64,000 nt of DNA from Sporodiniella umbellata (GCA_025677835.1 JAIXMR010000016.1:248001-312000), one strand, 5' to 3'; shown: positions 37,101 to 48,887, counted from the stretch's first letter. Numbers and translations are program-made. Notes: generated from the sequence alone by a model not told the origin.

Positions 37101-38957
37101 ATTCAAAAGTTAAGAACAAGCGATGCTAGCAACTTCAAGCAAAAAGAAACCGAATTACTTCAAAAGCTAGAAGAAGCTCAAAAGACACACCAAAAGACAC
37201 TTGAGACGCTTGAAAAACAAACCGAGGGTGACAAAACGAAAACAAAGGACATTGAAAGCCTGAAGCAGAAAGAAATCGAGTTACTTCAAAAGCTAGAAGA
37301 AGCTGAAAAAACACACCAAAAGACACTTGAGACGCTTGAAAAGCAAACCGAGGGTGATACACTGAAAACAAAAGACATTGAAAGCCTGAAGCAAAAAGAG
37401 AGTGAATTGATTCAGGAACTAAAAGAAGTCAAACTCGCTCTGGATAACAAACATACCAAGCTCAGCGCTCTACAGACCGAGCTCAATGCTAAAAACGAAC
37501 AACATACACTGGCTTCATCTACACTTGAAAAGGACATGGAGGAGCTTCGCTCACTCTTAAAGTTAAAGGAAAAGTCACAATCTACCTTGGAAAATGACAT
37601 GGCAAAACTGACTGAAGAAATTCATGTATTCCAAGCACAAAAGGCTGAACTCGAACAAGAACACCAGTCTCAGCTATTGTCGAGCCAAGAAAGTAGTCGA
37701 ACGTTATCTGAGACACTTGAAAAACTCAAACAAGAGAATAGGGAACTCAAAGATAACCTCAGGAACTCAAAGGATCGTTTGGCAGCCCATGAGTTAGAAG
37801 CAGAAAACCGCAAAAAAGAAAAAGAAAGTCAAACCCGCCTCAGCTCTCAAAACGAGGACGAACTCAAAAAAGCGTTAGCAGATCAACAGAACAAAGTGAA
37901 AGATTTGCTTGCCGAAATGGAAACTTTAAAAACGAAAAACAAAACACTTAAACAAACCGCCCAAGAGCCGGTGTCAGAAGATAGCGAAAGTTTGAAAGAT
38001 GAGCTTGAAGCTAGCAAAAAGGAAATTAAGAAGATACGTGGCCAAATGGCTTTAATTAAAGGACAGCTAAAGAAGAGTGCTTCCCCTCAAGAAGTTCAAG
38101 ATCTTCGAAACCGAATTCAAGAACTCGAGTTGGCCCAAAACGACCCGGATTCTTCTGAGAACAAGAAGCTTACAGATATCTACCAAGCAGATGTCAAGAG
38201 ACAACTCCAAACGCGGGACAAGAAGATACAAGAACTTCAACAGAAAGCAGACCGCTTGGTGGAGCTTGAAAAGAGGTATTCAGAGCTTGAAAAGACCATG
38301 GCGGATCAACAAGACACGCTGGATGCGCTGAACAAAGCAAAGGAAGAGGCGTTGGAAAGCGAAGAAGACAGGAAATTGAGTCCTTCTGAAGCAGAAATCA
38401 AGATTCACGAGCTACGTGCTCATGTACGCACGCTGGAAGAAAAATGCAAGATAACACCCGAGAGAGAAGAGCTCGAGAACAAGCTCCAAAGACAATTTGA
38501 AGCATTTACAACCATCAGAAACGAACTGGCGGTTCAAAGAGAACGTCAGTCTAGTTCCGAGGCTGTCCTTCAGAGAGAAAAATCTCAGATCGATCGAGAA
38601 CGACAAGAACTGAGAGTCAATGTGGATCGAATGAAGGTTGAATACGAAGAGCAACTCGAAAAGATGTGGACTCAGCATGAAGCCATGCGAAGCCGACACG
38701 AAAACAATCTTACTTCTGGAAGAACCGCTCTGGATTCAGCACAGACAAAACTACTGATGAATGGCCATAGCCCTGTGAGTGAGAGTGGGTTTGATTGGAT
38801 CAACCATCCAGATGAAGAAGAAGAAGAAAGTGAAGGAGTAAGCACTCAATTAGTTCCTGCGGTTGGAAAACTCCCCCCTTTAGAAAAACCACTATTTAAT
38901 GAATTTATGGAAGTACCTCAATGTAGCGGCTGCTTGAGTAAAGTAATTAACATCTAA
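34113..38957 (+). CDS. GM130/Bug1-like golgin, long coiled-coil protein
   Basis: Three exons (34113-34169, 34225-34308, 34422-38957) join in phase to 1558 aa. The start MATPEEEERKAKLLAARKKL-KKFQ, split by an intron, resembles the N-terminal helix of golgin A2/GM130 (KLAAAKKKLKEYQ type), which binds the tether p115/Uso1. Nearly all the rest is coiled coil rich in E, K, Q and L. The C-terminus (about the last 60 residues) is non-coiled and ends CSGCLSKVINI. A terminal hydrophobic residue is what GRASP PDZ domains bind in GM130, so a GRASP-dependent Golgi location is plausible. Residues about 140-930 are a tandem repeat array (see separate entry). A pyrimidine/T-rich tract precedes the ATG. Open frames on the opposite strand through the repeats are shadows. 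Confidence 0.75.
35022..37388 (+). repeat. Array of 19 coding repeats (126 bp, with 117-bp variants) inside the golgin
   Basis: The array spans 2367 bp or 789 codons: sixteen units of 42 aa and three of 39 aa. The commonest unit begins KQKETELLQKLEEAEKTHQK and continues TLETLEKQTEGDKTKTKDIES. A higher-order block appears three times (from about 35400, 35900 and 36890): a unit with EETEKTHRGTVQKLEKEIKD is followed by the 39-aa KQKGKDLLQKLKEAEKKHQE type. Copies are nearly identical at the DNA level, including silent positions, so the array is recent or kept uniform by unequal exchange. Unit length 42 is a multiple of seven, so heptad phase is preserved. Confidence 0.95.
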
Positions 38958-39226
38958 ATAAACTGCATCTGTCCCGTGAATCCCATTATCTTTTTTTTTT
39001 TCTGACTGGATAAACGCATTCTTATCTGGAATAACAAAAGCAAAATGGATTTACTGAACCTGTACTTTTACTATTCAACCTGTCGGCTTATTAAAGGCCG
39101 ATCAGCCTGCATCTAGACCAACAAGCAATCACAGCATATATACAGCTGACATTGCAATACAAAAGAAAGAAAAACCAGAGATACATTTTGTGTCTGGAAA
39201 AAAAGAAAAGAAAGACAAGACGCCTG

Positions 39227-39259
<33 letters not shown>

Positions 39260-39339
39260 TAGGCTTTATTGTTTCAACAATGATATGTACACACATCTGT
39301 ATGCTTGAAAAAGAATACAATCTGATATTCGTGAGGCTA
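38958..39339. terminator. Convergent 3' intergenic region with long T tract
   Basis: Lies between the stops of the golgin (+) and the CC1-box protein (-). Contains a T run of about 26 at 39231-39256 and other A/T tracts that would suit 3' end formation on both strands. No gene is seen. Confidence 0.5.
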
Positions 39340-40866
39340 TTAGTAAGTAATGAGCAGTGAGTCTGGACCATGCCAGGCATTGATGATTAAGGCTGCTGTC
39401 AAAATCACTGAGAACCGACACCATTTCCATACGTGCTTGAAAAGATTTTGGCAACAGGTCTGAAGTTTGGTGGAGAAGGTGTGGGTGGGTGGATCAAGAA
39501 AACATTGGAGCTGCAGATTTTCAGGTTTGGTAAGCGGAGGATAAAGACCTGATTTTGGATAGATATCTTGTACCATGACATCAAAGTCGTCGAGTATCGC
39601 AGTCTCTATGGATTGTTCGGCTTCCACCTTTTCAATTAGGCTGATGGCTTCCATGATGGTTTGGGGGCTCATACCAGTCGCTTTTGATAGCAAGCTTTCA
39701 AAGCCCATCAAGGGAGAATGATTCTTTTCGTAAGCAGTAAATATGGAACTTTCTACCCAAGACGGTTTACTTTCCGTACCAAAGAGTGTATGCTTGCCAG
39801 AGGTCTCTTCACATTCGCTGATCGCCGAATGGCGCTCTTTCAAAAACTGGATGGTGTTCCTATGCTCTTCCAGGCTCGTTTTCAATTCTTCAATATGGGT
39901 AAACTGGCGCTGATAGGCGTCCTTGAGATCTTCAAAGTCTTGCTCTGTAAACTTGAATTTTTCGAACCGGCCCTTGAGCTCACCTAGATCTTTTAGAGTG
40001 GCCGAAAGTTTGAGCTCTACTTCTGCTTTGGATCGAAGGATGTTCTGTTTTTCCTTTTCCATCTGAATGATCTCGTTGTACAATTCTTCCATCAATGCTT
40101 CGTCCATCTGTAGCTTTTTCTGTTTGGTTGCCATCACTTCCTCTTGCTTCTTTTGTTTTTTATTGACTTCTTCTAGCTCTTCCATCTTGACAGTAGCGAT
40201 CTCCAGATTGCTTTTCAACAAGGAGATTTCCAATTCTAATTTGCGTGTGTTTTTTGAATTGTGTTTGACTAGTTTATCTTGTTCTAATAAAGCTATCTCT
40301 AGTTTTTTAGAGACCTCTATGTTTTTTTTGTCGAGTACTTCAATCATAGTTTCGCGTGTGATACAGGAAGGTATAATTCGCATAGAATCAGACTCCTCTT
40401 CTTCATGAGTGAGATCAGGCCAGTCATGAGTATTTTCCTGAACACACTTGTGAGTTGTGGAAGAAGAGGGTGTGATTGGCGGAGTAGCTGAATGCAAAAG
40501 AGAATCATAGCTCGTTTTTAAATGAATATTGTGCTCTAAAAGTGATTTTCCTATTTCGGCTGCAAGCAAAAGATCTGAACAAGATTTATATATAAAAAAA
40601 AAGAATCCATTCAATAAAACCAGGTTTACAAAAACCAAAAAGAAAAAGAAAAGCCATGCTTATTTGTTTTTGTTCTTGTCTTTACCTTTTTCTTTATCTT
40701 TTAGTGCACTATATGCATTTTTTAGCATAGGAATCAGTTCATTGGATGTTTTCTCTGCCATCCAAGAAACCGAAGTTATAAAAGAGGCTGTTGAAAGTGT
40801 AGGTGAAGGTGGTTCTGCAGATCCTTGGAGTGGTTGTGCGCTCAAGCTTACGTTTGATTTCACCAT
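39340..40866 (-). CDS. Membrane-anchored coiled-coil protein with dynein-adaptor CC1 box
   Basis: Two exons (40686-40866 and 39340-40574) join in phase to 471 aa. The junction completes a helix: SALKDKEK joins DLLLAAEIGKSLLEHN at residues about 61-76. This matches the CC1 box (AAxxG with flanking leucines) by which BICD, BICDR, HAP1/TRAK and Spindly adaptors grip dynein light intermediate chain. After a short Ser/Thr/Pro linker comes a long coiled coil (about 140-330). The C-terminus has a hydrophobic stretch (CRFSVILTAALIINAW) followed by about 10 residues, which fits a tail anchor. A cargo-membrane-attached dynein/dynactin adaptor is the inference. A plain coiled-coil tether is the alternative. 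Confidence 0.7.
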
Positions 40867-42967
40867 CTTTGTTTTAGTACTGTATTTTTAAAGTTCTTTG
40901 AGAAAACAGTGTCAAAGATGTCGAAAAGAAGAACAAAAAAGAGAAGCTTAAAGGTTCTTTGCAATCTTTTAATTTAAGCAAAAAAAAAAAAAAAAAAGAA
41001 AAAAAAGGAACATCATTGTTTATTGAATCTCCGTTTAGCACTTTAGTTTTCTTTTTGCATAATGCATTCATCATTTTTAAGGAATCGGACTCATACAGAT
41101 CAAATCAGTCTACATTTACATCTAAAACACGTCGCTTAAAGAAGCTAATAAAAGAGCAATGAAAAGCTCATTCGGTATATAACAAAGCTGCTTTTAGACT
41201 GCACCCGTAGATTGTAAAAAAAAAAAAAAAAAAAAGTTTTTGCTTACAATAAGGAAAAGAAGCGGATCTATATTGACATTTCTGTATCAAAATGTTTCAT
41301 CTGCATGTCTGTTTTGGAAGCAAAAACATTTCACAATTAAATGACCCTCTGTATTGTACTATTCTGGACCGTTTCGAGAACAACTAAATAAGCGTAAAAG
41401 AGTAGACTGATTAACACCTTCTGTGTGGAAACGCATTACAAAGCTAGAGCTTGCTGTATGCAGTATTTCTCTCTTTTCCCCCTTCAAGACCTTGCTGGCG
41501 TTCACTGTAAAGGTATGTTTGGTGTATACATAAAAACGCTTCTTTTTTAAACGGCTTTTTTTATTTATCTATTTACACACATTCTATTTCATTGACAGAG
41601 CTATTAAAATCCCTCTTATTATAGATTATGTCTCCAGACACATATCACAATAACAAATAATAACAAAAACAATAGTAATAATAATAAAGAAAAGTAAGGA
41701 ATCCCTTTTGGTAATCAACGTGCCCTTTTTCTTTTTTTCTTTTTTTTTTTTTCTTTTTTTTATAAAAAAGACGGCATTATGTACACTAAACTGACCTAGA
41801 CTATCCAAGGTCCGTGTCCTTTTGGTCAGTAATACAAGAACAGAGAGAGTTTCCAAGACGTAAAGTTTTTACAGTGGGAGAGACATTCCTATTATTCAAA
41901 AACAAACCGATTCTACGAATTATTTATACGCCACCAAAGAAAACTTGTTCTGTCCTCCCTCCCTTTCTTTTTCTTTTTTTTGGAGTTCACAGACCTCTTT
42001 TATCTGTCTGGCACCACTCTGAACATAGAGCAGCCCTGTAACCACATTGCATTTTGACTAACACAACGCTGGGTCTAAAGAGAACAGAATTCGTTACTGC
42101 TATCTCTTTTCTTTTGTTTGCCCTACATGCTTTTTGTCGAATAAACTTTGACGAGTAGGCTGAAAAAAAAGAGAGATGTACTACCTCTTAAGCAAAAAAC
42201 CATGAATCTTACACACATATATCTTGTCTTTTTTTTTTATATAAAAAAATATATTGCCGAGTCTGTATGTCCGTTTAAGAGTGTTCTTTGGTATGAAGCA
42301 ACCAATAAACAACTCTTTTTCTTTAATATAAAATGCTCTTTTATCAATTGTCTCATTTTTTATCAGCTACGCCACTAAAATTCGTTTTTTTTTTAAAAAA
42401 AAAAACCCCCCGTGTAACACAGCTGAAGAGGTGTGATTTACATTTCTATAGAATGTTTTGACTTCAAAAAAAAACCCCTCACATACAACTGGATACTATA
42501 TAAAAGAAAAAAAAAAAAAGAGAGGGGAAATGACAGAAAAACAAGAGTATTCTTGGTATAAACAATAGATCAGGAATCTTTACTGATAGAAAGAATCTCC
42601 CTTTCTTGTATAAACTCTTTTTTCTCAATTGAAGCGATTTTCTTTTTTTGGGAAGGGCAAGTGGCGCAGTTAGAGCAGTAGTTTACACAAAAGAAAGCTT
42701 ATAAAGCATTTCAAGGCAAATATAGATCAAAAGAGGATGACTTTATTATGTAGGGAAAAGGGCCTTTGGAATATTTTTTTTGTTACAAAAATCTATGAAA
42801 GGCAATAGAAGGGAAAGGTGTGAATGAACTTCAAATAGATAATTGTGTGTGTGCGTGCAAGAGTGTATATAAATGTTGTAATAAAAAAAAGGGGTGTAGA
42901 CTATATATATATATTTAAAATAAAAAGGGGATATGTGTGTGTGTAGAGAGAGATTTTCTGAGCAGTA
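40867..42967. other. Gene-poor interval
   Basis: About 2.1 kb between divergent upstream sequence of the CC1-box gene and the 3' side of the C2H2 gene. ORFs here are short and built from homopolymer runs. A T10A11 palindrome lies at 42385-42405. TG and AT microsatellites lie at about 42845-42856 and 42901-42916. No gene or RNA is supported. Confidence 0.5.
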
Positions 42968-43696
42968 TTACGAGTGTTGTTGAGCCAAATGTCGATTGAG
43001 TCCATCACGTCTGCTGAAATGAAGTGAGCATCGTTTGCAACCAAAGGATCTTTGGCCATGATGAACCGTAGCCAGATGACGGTCTCTATCATGGCGTCTA
43101 TCGAACCGTTTGTGGCACTCGTCACATCCAAACTCTTTAATTCGAGTTTTATCATGTGTTTTGATGTGTGTGCCGAGATTGTAACGCCGCTTAGATATGT
43201 GGTGACAATAAGGACAAGAGAAGAGCTTGGCCTCTTTCTTGGCAGTAGTCTTCTTCTTTCGGCCTCGTTTCGATAACGGTTTACTTTCGATGGAGGTATT
43301 GTCGTTATCGCTTAGAGGCGAGCCAAGGTCTGCAATCTCTTGGTACATCAAGTCTTCTTTGGTTTCAGTTTGGCTTGGGGTATCTGAAAAAGTTTGCGAA
43401 TCGTTCAAAGGGGGAAAGAGACCTTCGTTTTGATTCTTTTGAGGTTCTTCGTTATCGAGTGCGGGCAGCTGGGGTGTTTTTGATTTATCAATTAATAAAT
43501 CGCTGGGGTTTCCGTTGAATTCATACGTAGGATGTGTATTGCAGCTCCAGTCGTTGGTAAGGTAGCTTTCGACTGAAAGATCCCTATTCATATCTGCATA
43601 ATGAGGCAAGTCAAATGTATCGCAGAAAGGTGAAAAGGGTGTGTCTGCATTTTGATCCAGAAAAGGTGTGGATATTTTGGGAGAATCAGAAAACAT
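42968..43696 (-). CDS. C2H2 zinc finger transcription factor (three fingers)
   Basis: A single-exon 242-aa protein. The first 160 residues are acidic and Ser/Thr/Pro-rich and probably disordered. A basic patch (KRGRKKKTTAKKEAKLF, near 150) could be a nuclear signal. Three C-terminal fingers follow: CPYCHHISKRRYNLGTHIKTH, given here as C-x2-C-x12-H-x3-H, then CDECHKRFDRRHDRDRH and CKRCSLHFSRRDGLNRH. The pairs and spacing resemble fungal regulators with RRHDRDRH-type fingers such as Crz1/Msn-like proteins. Targets are unknown. The protein ends right after the third finger. Confidence 0.85.
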   Translation of the reverse strand: MFSDSPKISTPFLDQNADTPFSPFCDTFDLPHYADMNRDLSVESYLTNDWSCNTHPTYEFNGNPSDLLIDKSKTPQLPALDNEEPQKNQNEGLFPPLNDSQTFSDTPSQTETKEDLMYQEIADLGSPLSDNDNTSIESKPLSKRGRKKKTTAKKEAKLFSCPYCHHISKRRYNLGTHIKTHDKTRIKEFGCDECHKRFDRRHDRDRHLATVHHGQRSFGCKRCSLHFSRRDGLNRHLAQQHS

Positions 43697-44816
43697 TTGA
43701 TTAAAAAAAAAGTAAACGAATAAAAAATTTGCGAAAAAGAAAAAAGAGAGAAAATATTAGTTTCTTTAAATACTTTTCTGGCCAATGTTTTAAGAAAGGA
43801 AATAAATTAAAGTTAGTCTCAACGTCCTTTCGAAAACCAGACTTTGTGCTACCTGGTTTCCATAGCAACTATTTGACCTTAAACAGACTTCACTCAAAAG
43901 ACTAGCCTCGTACCACACTTCTCCTCCAAAGTAAACAATACGCTCTAAAATTAGAAAAATTTTGCAAATGCTTAGAAATCAATGTACACTTTAGACAATA
44001 AAGACGACATAATCATGATTCATCTCATCTTAAAAGCAAATAGATCGTTGATCCATCGAAACACAGACTAGTATTTATGTTTCTTTGAATTACTGTTATT
44101 ATTTCACTTTCCTTATGCAGATTTGTACAGCCCTTCTTATTGGATATTTTTTTCTCCCCAGGTCCGATACAACGATTTCTACCGAAGGATTGGGTCAGAC
44201 TACATGTCAAGCTTTTTGGACAAGACCCAATCAAACACCGTATCGATGTGTGACTGTCTTGAACCATGACGCAAACATTGACCAAAAAAAAAAAGAGGTC
44301 TATTTTTATGCACTAAAACAGTATTCAGGACTATATTGAGTTTTTTCTATCGTACACTGTAGGTCAAAACACGATTCTGGCTTGTTACTTCGATGTGGCC
44401 AGATAAAAATGAACACGAAAAAACAAATAAAATCAGTTTGCCATTTTATACCTCAAGCGGATCGTTTACAAAAGCTTATTTTTTTTTTGAGTGCACTCAA
44501 CATGTTTATAGTCAACATCAGGAAACATGAATAAAAGCACTACGTCATAGTGTAGAGAGATTATCTACACAGATTTTTATTTTTGAAGGATTCTTATTTC
44601 GATAAAAGCCGGGTTCTCTCACTAGGCTCTTCCTCTGCGGTATATGGTATTTCGCAACAGAACAGCATTCGAAGCAACGTATGCATGTCTTCCAGCACAC
44701 TGGCTTTTTGCTTATGAATCTTATTCGAACAGAGTCGATGTCTTTTATCAATCAATTGATGGACACAGTACTTTTTTTTTTTTTTTGATATATACAGAAA
44801 TCAGTCAATAGCGCGT
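43697..44816. other. Intergenic region with weak ORFs
   Basis: About 1.1 kb containing the C2H2 upstream region and the 3' flank of the FetB-like gene. ORFs at 44085-44339 (+) and 44545-44751 (-) have unusual Cys/Thr content but no recognisable family or partner exons. I do not support them as genes. Confidence 0.45.
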
Positions 44817-45784
44817 CTACATTTTTTTGCTTACATAAACAGCCGCCAACACACTCAGACTAGAAGAGGCCGAGATCATAAAAGTGATGATTTGCTGATA
44901 CATTACAGCGCTCATGATTGGGGCACCTCCCAAGATTTGACCTGTCATCGCCCCCGGGATGGTGATCAGGCCCGCCACTGACATACGGTTGATGGTAGGC
45001 AAGAGGGCTACGCGAATGGCCTCCTTGGCCATGTTTCGACCTGCCTCTTTACGCGTAGCACCAAAACTGAGATACATCTCGATCTGTTCACTTTCTTCTC
45101 CAGCTGCTTTTAAACAGGTGGACAGACCGACAGCCATCGCTCCGGACATGATGCCCAGCAAAAGTCCGATCGTCGGAATAAACAGTTCGGGAGACCAGAA
45201 CTGTTTTTCATTGATGGCATAGCGTGTGCCAATAATACCAATAAACAGGGTGGTAAACAGCGTCGATAGCAATACAGATGGAAACTTGGCTCAATAAGTA
45301 CTCTTTTCTTTTTAGTGTTCTATAGACTTTACCATACCATAGAAGGACCAATCTGATTTGTTATACACTGTTTCACAGGAACTTAGAAAAACAAGAACAA
45401 CTAGAATAAACCATGAATAGGGAATATATCCATAGTCTACTTACAAGTCATAAGCATGACAAGCACAGGGTTCTTTGCTCTAAAGACACTGTCCAATATA
45501 CTCCCCTAACAAATTGAGGCCTTGTTAGGCAAACCGCTTTCTTTCTGATATATTTACCATAATGGTGAGCTGAACAACACATCGTATTGAGCTTGTCAGT
45601 AGGGATTTTTCAAGCTTCAGGCCAAGACAAAAAGAAATGAGCCCTGGAAAAGTGTCTGTTAACATCAAAGATGTCTCTTTCTTTTATTACCGTTCACAAG
45701 TATAAATAAGGAAGCAATCCCTACATTATACCATGTCAAGTCTGGTAGCTTCTCACTTTCAGACAAGGAGCGAATCAAATCCAT
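44817..45784 (-). CDS. UPF0014/FetB/ALS3-type membrane permease
   Basis: Four exons (45691-45784, 45558-45643, 45445-45505, 44817-45289) join in phase to 237 aa starting MDLIRSLSESEKLPDLTWY. Conserved family stretches are CVVQLTIMGSILDSVF, FIPTIGLLLGIMSGAMAVGL, EMYLSFGATRKEAGRNMAKE and NRMSVAGLITIPGAMTGQIL. The last two are the cytosolic coupling loop and the GAMTGQIL signature. About seven membrane helices are expected, as in the family. In bacteria FetB pairs with the ATPase FetA for iron export, and in plants ALS3/STAR2 pairs with STAR1 in aluminium tolerance. No ATP-binding partner gene is in the window, so the partner would be encoded elsewhere. The substrate is unknown. Confidence 0.85.
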
Positions 45785-48700
45785 CTTTTGTATATCTACA
45801 GAAAAAAAAAAAGAAAAGTATTGGGTTGATCATTTTTGCTTTTTTTTTTTTTTTTCCTTTTCATTCCTTAAATATGACGTTAGAATCACTGTAAGCCGCA
45901 ACACAAGAAGGTTTTTTTTGGTAATGTATATAATAACTTTTTATGACTTCTGTAATATCATTATCACTTTTTTTTTTTCTGGAAATCATTCTTGATATAC
46001 TAAATTTTGGAAAACGACTTTGGTCTTTTCCCTTTCATTACTATTTGAAGACTCTATAACCTAGACGTTCTTTGGGTAGTCACTAGCTTTTTGGATATAC
46101 AGCTTTTTTTTTTTTTTTTTGGCATAATAATGATCTCATAGGAAGACGTTCCCATATCAGGGAATTTGAAGATACAGTGAATTGCGTTTGAAGAGAAATG
46201 TTTAGTATCTAATGAAATTTAGCTGGATATGTAGTGAGACACCATCTAAACACTGTATTAAAATATCTAACAGAATTGGTTTTAAGCATTATCTTGTTTT
46301 CAAAAATTAACTTAATTTTGAATACAATACCAAAAAAAAAAGGAACAAGAGGTGCAAGACTGAAGTTACTGGACAAATAAACTCTTAAATTTAACAGAAA
46401 AACTAAAAAATGAAAGAAATAATCTTATAAAGATAGAACGTTTCTCGAAAGTAGAATTTTTGGGAAAATAAAAATAGAGACTTTTCTTAACCAATAGATA
46501 TTTTTATTTATGAATAGTCTTTTGTATTTTTTAAAGTGCCATTAAGTAAAATTTACCACTTTTGGTAGTTCTTCATCATCAAAGAAAAATTAATTGCTGA
46601 ATGGATTAAGAGCAGTAGAAAAAAAAAAACAATTGAGTTTTTTATTTATAGCCTTTCCATGTTGCGACATTTTGGAACTTATCTTTGAGAATGTTGAATT
46701 CAACCTCTACAGTTTTTTTGCTCTAACCGTTTCCAATTCTATCAGCAATCATTTCATTCTTTCTTGCGAACTAATGACTTGGTTTTTGCCCAGCATTCTT
46801 CAATAGGATTCAGCAATGGCGAATAGGGAATAAAGCATAATGTCCGCTATTCCTTATTGCTTTTAGGGTGGTATTCAGGTTCTTAAACACAAGCGAATTC
46901 GCCAGAGGGTAGATAATGGTAGAATCTGGTTGTGTTGTACATTGCAAGTAATATAAGAATGTGCAGGGTATTTATGTCATTAAGAAAACACCATATCCAA
47001 AATGCCAAGACTCGTTACGCCGGATTTAGAAAAGCTCTCAGGAAATGTATGCAGCTCCAACCCTTAAGATGTTTATTTCTGTATTAACCCACTGGTTTAC
47101 AGTAATCCTGCTGTTGGTTTCTTCTTTCTATTCACTGTATTTGAAAAGCAGACGTTATACATAACAAGCTTCATTTTATTGGTTAAGAACGTCTTCCACG
47201 GTAGAATTAGGCACCCATACTTCGATTAAGAAACAAAAGATGAATTGGCTTGTATACACCCCCTTTTTTTTTGGGGTAGAAAGCCATTTAGCACAAAGAA
47301 TAAGAAGCGTAACTGGTTTCTATTGTCTCTCTTTTTACACCATTCCGCGACCTTTACAAAGCCAAAAATAGATTAAAAACATATTTCCCTTTCAATTCAG
47401 CTGTCTATCGCATCAATTAACGCTTGTTATGGGTTTTTAAGGCCATCTTGTTCAACCTACGCATTAAGAATAAAATCGATACAGTTGATCTGTTGAAGTT
47501 TTTTTTTTGAACAAAAACGTGTATCGAAAATAGTGGTTTACCTTCTCTATAGAGCTGGAGATAGGGTTAATATAACTTGGAATAGACTCCTAAGGTGGTA
47601 TCTAGAACTGAACGCCAGCAACGCGTTCACAAATAGTTGTAAGTAATCCCCTATAGTAGTTAATGAATAAAGGGAAAGTGCCTTGCAATAAATATATCGC
47701 TACATGTACATGATGTTACATCATACCAATGAAGCTTTGGCAGTAGCTATATCTAGCCGTAGTCCTTAACAAGTATGTAAAAAAACAAAACAAAAACATG
47801 GAATCCTATCAAGATCTGACTTGTAGAAACTGTACCGTCTTGATATACTACTTTTCGACGCCAAAGTCTCTATTCACATCGCTAGAGATAGGTCAGCTCA
47901 GGTTACTACTACTTTTATCTTTTTTTTTAAAAAAAAAATTTGAAAACTACAGGACATAACTATAAGGAAGTTTGGCTCCATTTTTTTTTAAAAAAAAAGA
48001 AAGTCGAACATGAATACATGAAAATACTCTATGAGTTTATCTGAATGGTGTTTTATCAAAAGAGTTTGATCTATGGGTGTTTGGAACCAATAAAAAAAAA
48101 AAAAAACAATGCTTTAAGACCGTGCTTAGTGATCAAAATATCTTAAAGCCGAAGATTGTAAATAAAAGGGTTAAAGTGTATTTCAACTATAACTCGCTCA
48201 AAAACTTTACAGCATATATAAACTCAATATAATAAGATTGATCTGTATACAAGCTCTTTTTTTTTATTTTATAGATGCTTTTAACAAAGATCGTTTAAAA
48301 AAATTCATGTCTATTTGACCAGAACGACAGTATGAAAGACGAATGCTACAAAGCGCTGTTGATCACACTTGAGTGCGATTTACCTATTATGGTACATACT
48401 ATCCCTATGGTTTTTGCAGCGATAACTTTTAGATTCCTTTTTGATAGTTATAAAAAAAAAAAATTGGCTTAGAAAAAAAAACCACCCAAAAATAGCCCGT
48501 GCTTGGTTTGCTTGGATTCCGATAATCCTTTGAATTATACTTGTTCGCCCGAAAAACACAAAAATAAATGTACGTTTTATATGCAAGTGTGTGTATTTTA
48601 ATAGCTTTGTTTGAATGATCAAAGAACTTGTATAAAACAAAGGATTTTAAATTCAAGCACACTTAAATGTGTGAACGAAATTTATAAAAAAAAAATAGTG

Positions 48701-48887
48701 AGAAATGTAACCAAAAAAAAAAAAAAAAAAAAAAAAAAGCCGGAAATTTTTTTTTTTACCAGAATACAATATTCAGGAACCAAAATCAATGTCAAAAAAA
48801 AAAAAAAAAAGTAAACATTTATAAATTCTTGTTGTCTCTTGTTTATTTCCTTTTAATTTTTTTTAAACAAAGCAGTTGTCTGTTATT
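45785..48887. other. Gene-poor interval with transposase remains
   Basis: About 3.1 kb of AT-rich sequence with frequent homopolymers, including two T9A9-10 palindromes at 47920-47938 and 47981-47998. Apart from the transposase relic listed separately, no gene is supported. Confidence 0.5.
46600..46880 (-). pseudogene. Frameshifted DDE transposase C-terminal relic
   Basis: Minus-strand translation gives KAIRNSGHYAL and, in another frame, FIPYSPLLNPIEECWAKTKS followed by a stop. PYSPxLNPIEExW is the third catalytic block of Tc1/IS630-type transposases. Related but more decayed sequence may extend to about 47300. It is a different family member from the element at 25.5 kb, because the block reads EECW rather than EQF plus stop. 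Terminal repeats were not found. The plus-strand ORF here is a shadow. Confidence 0.6.

Noticed and set aside
40959..41162. Short ORFs made of poly-Lys or poly-Phe runs around 41-42 kb
   Set aside because: They are created by homopolymer tracts and have no domain or exon partner.
42660..42700. tRNA-like GTGGCGCAGTTAGAGCAG stretch
   Set aside because: It resembles a tRNA D-arm start, but there is no matching acceptor stem, anticodon arm or GTTCRA T-loop downstream.
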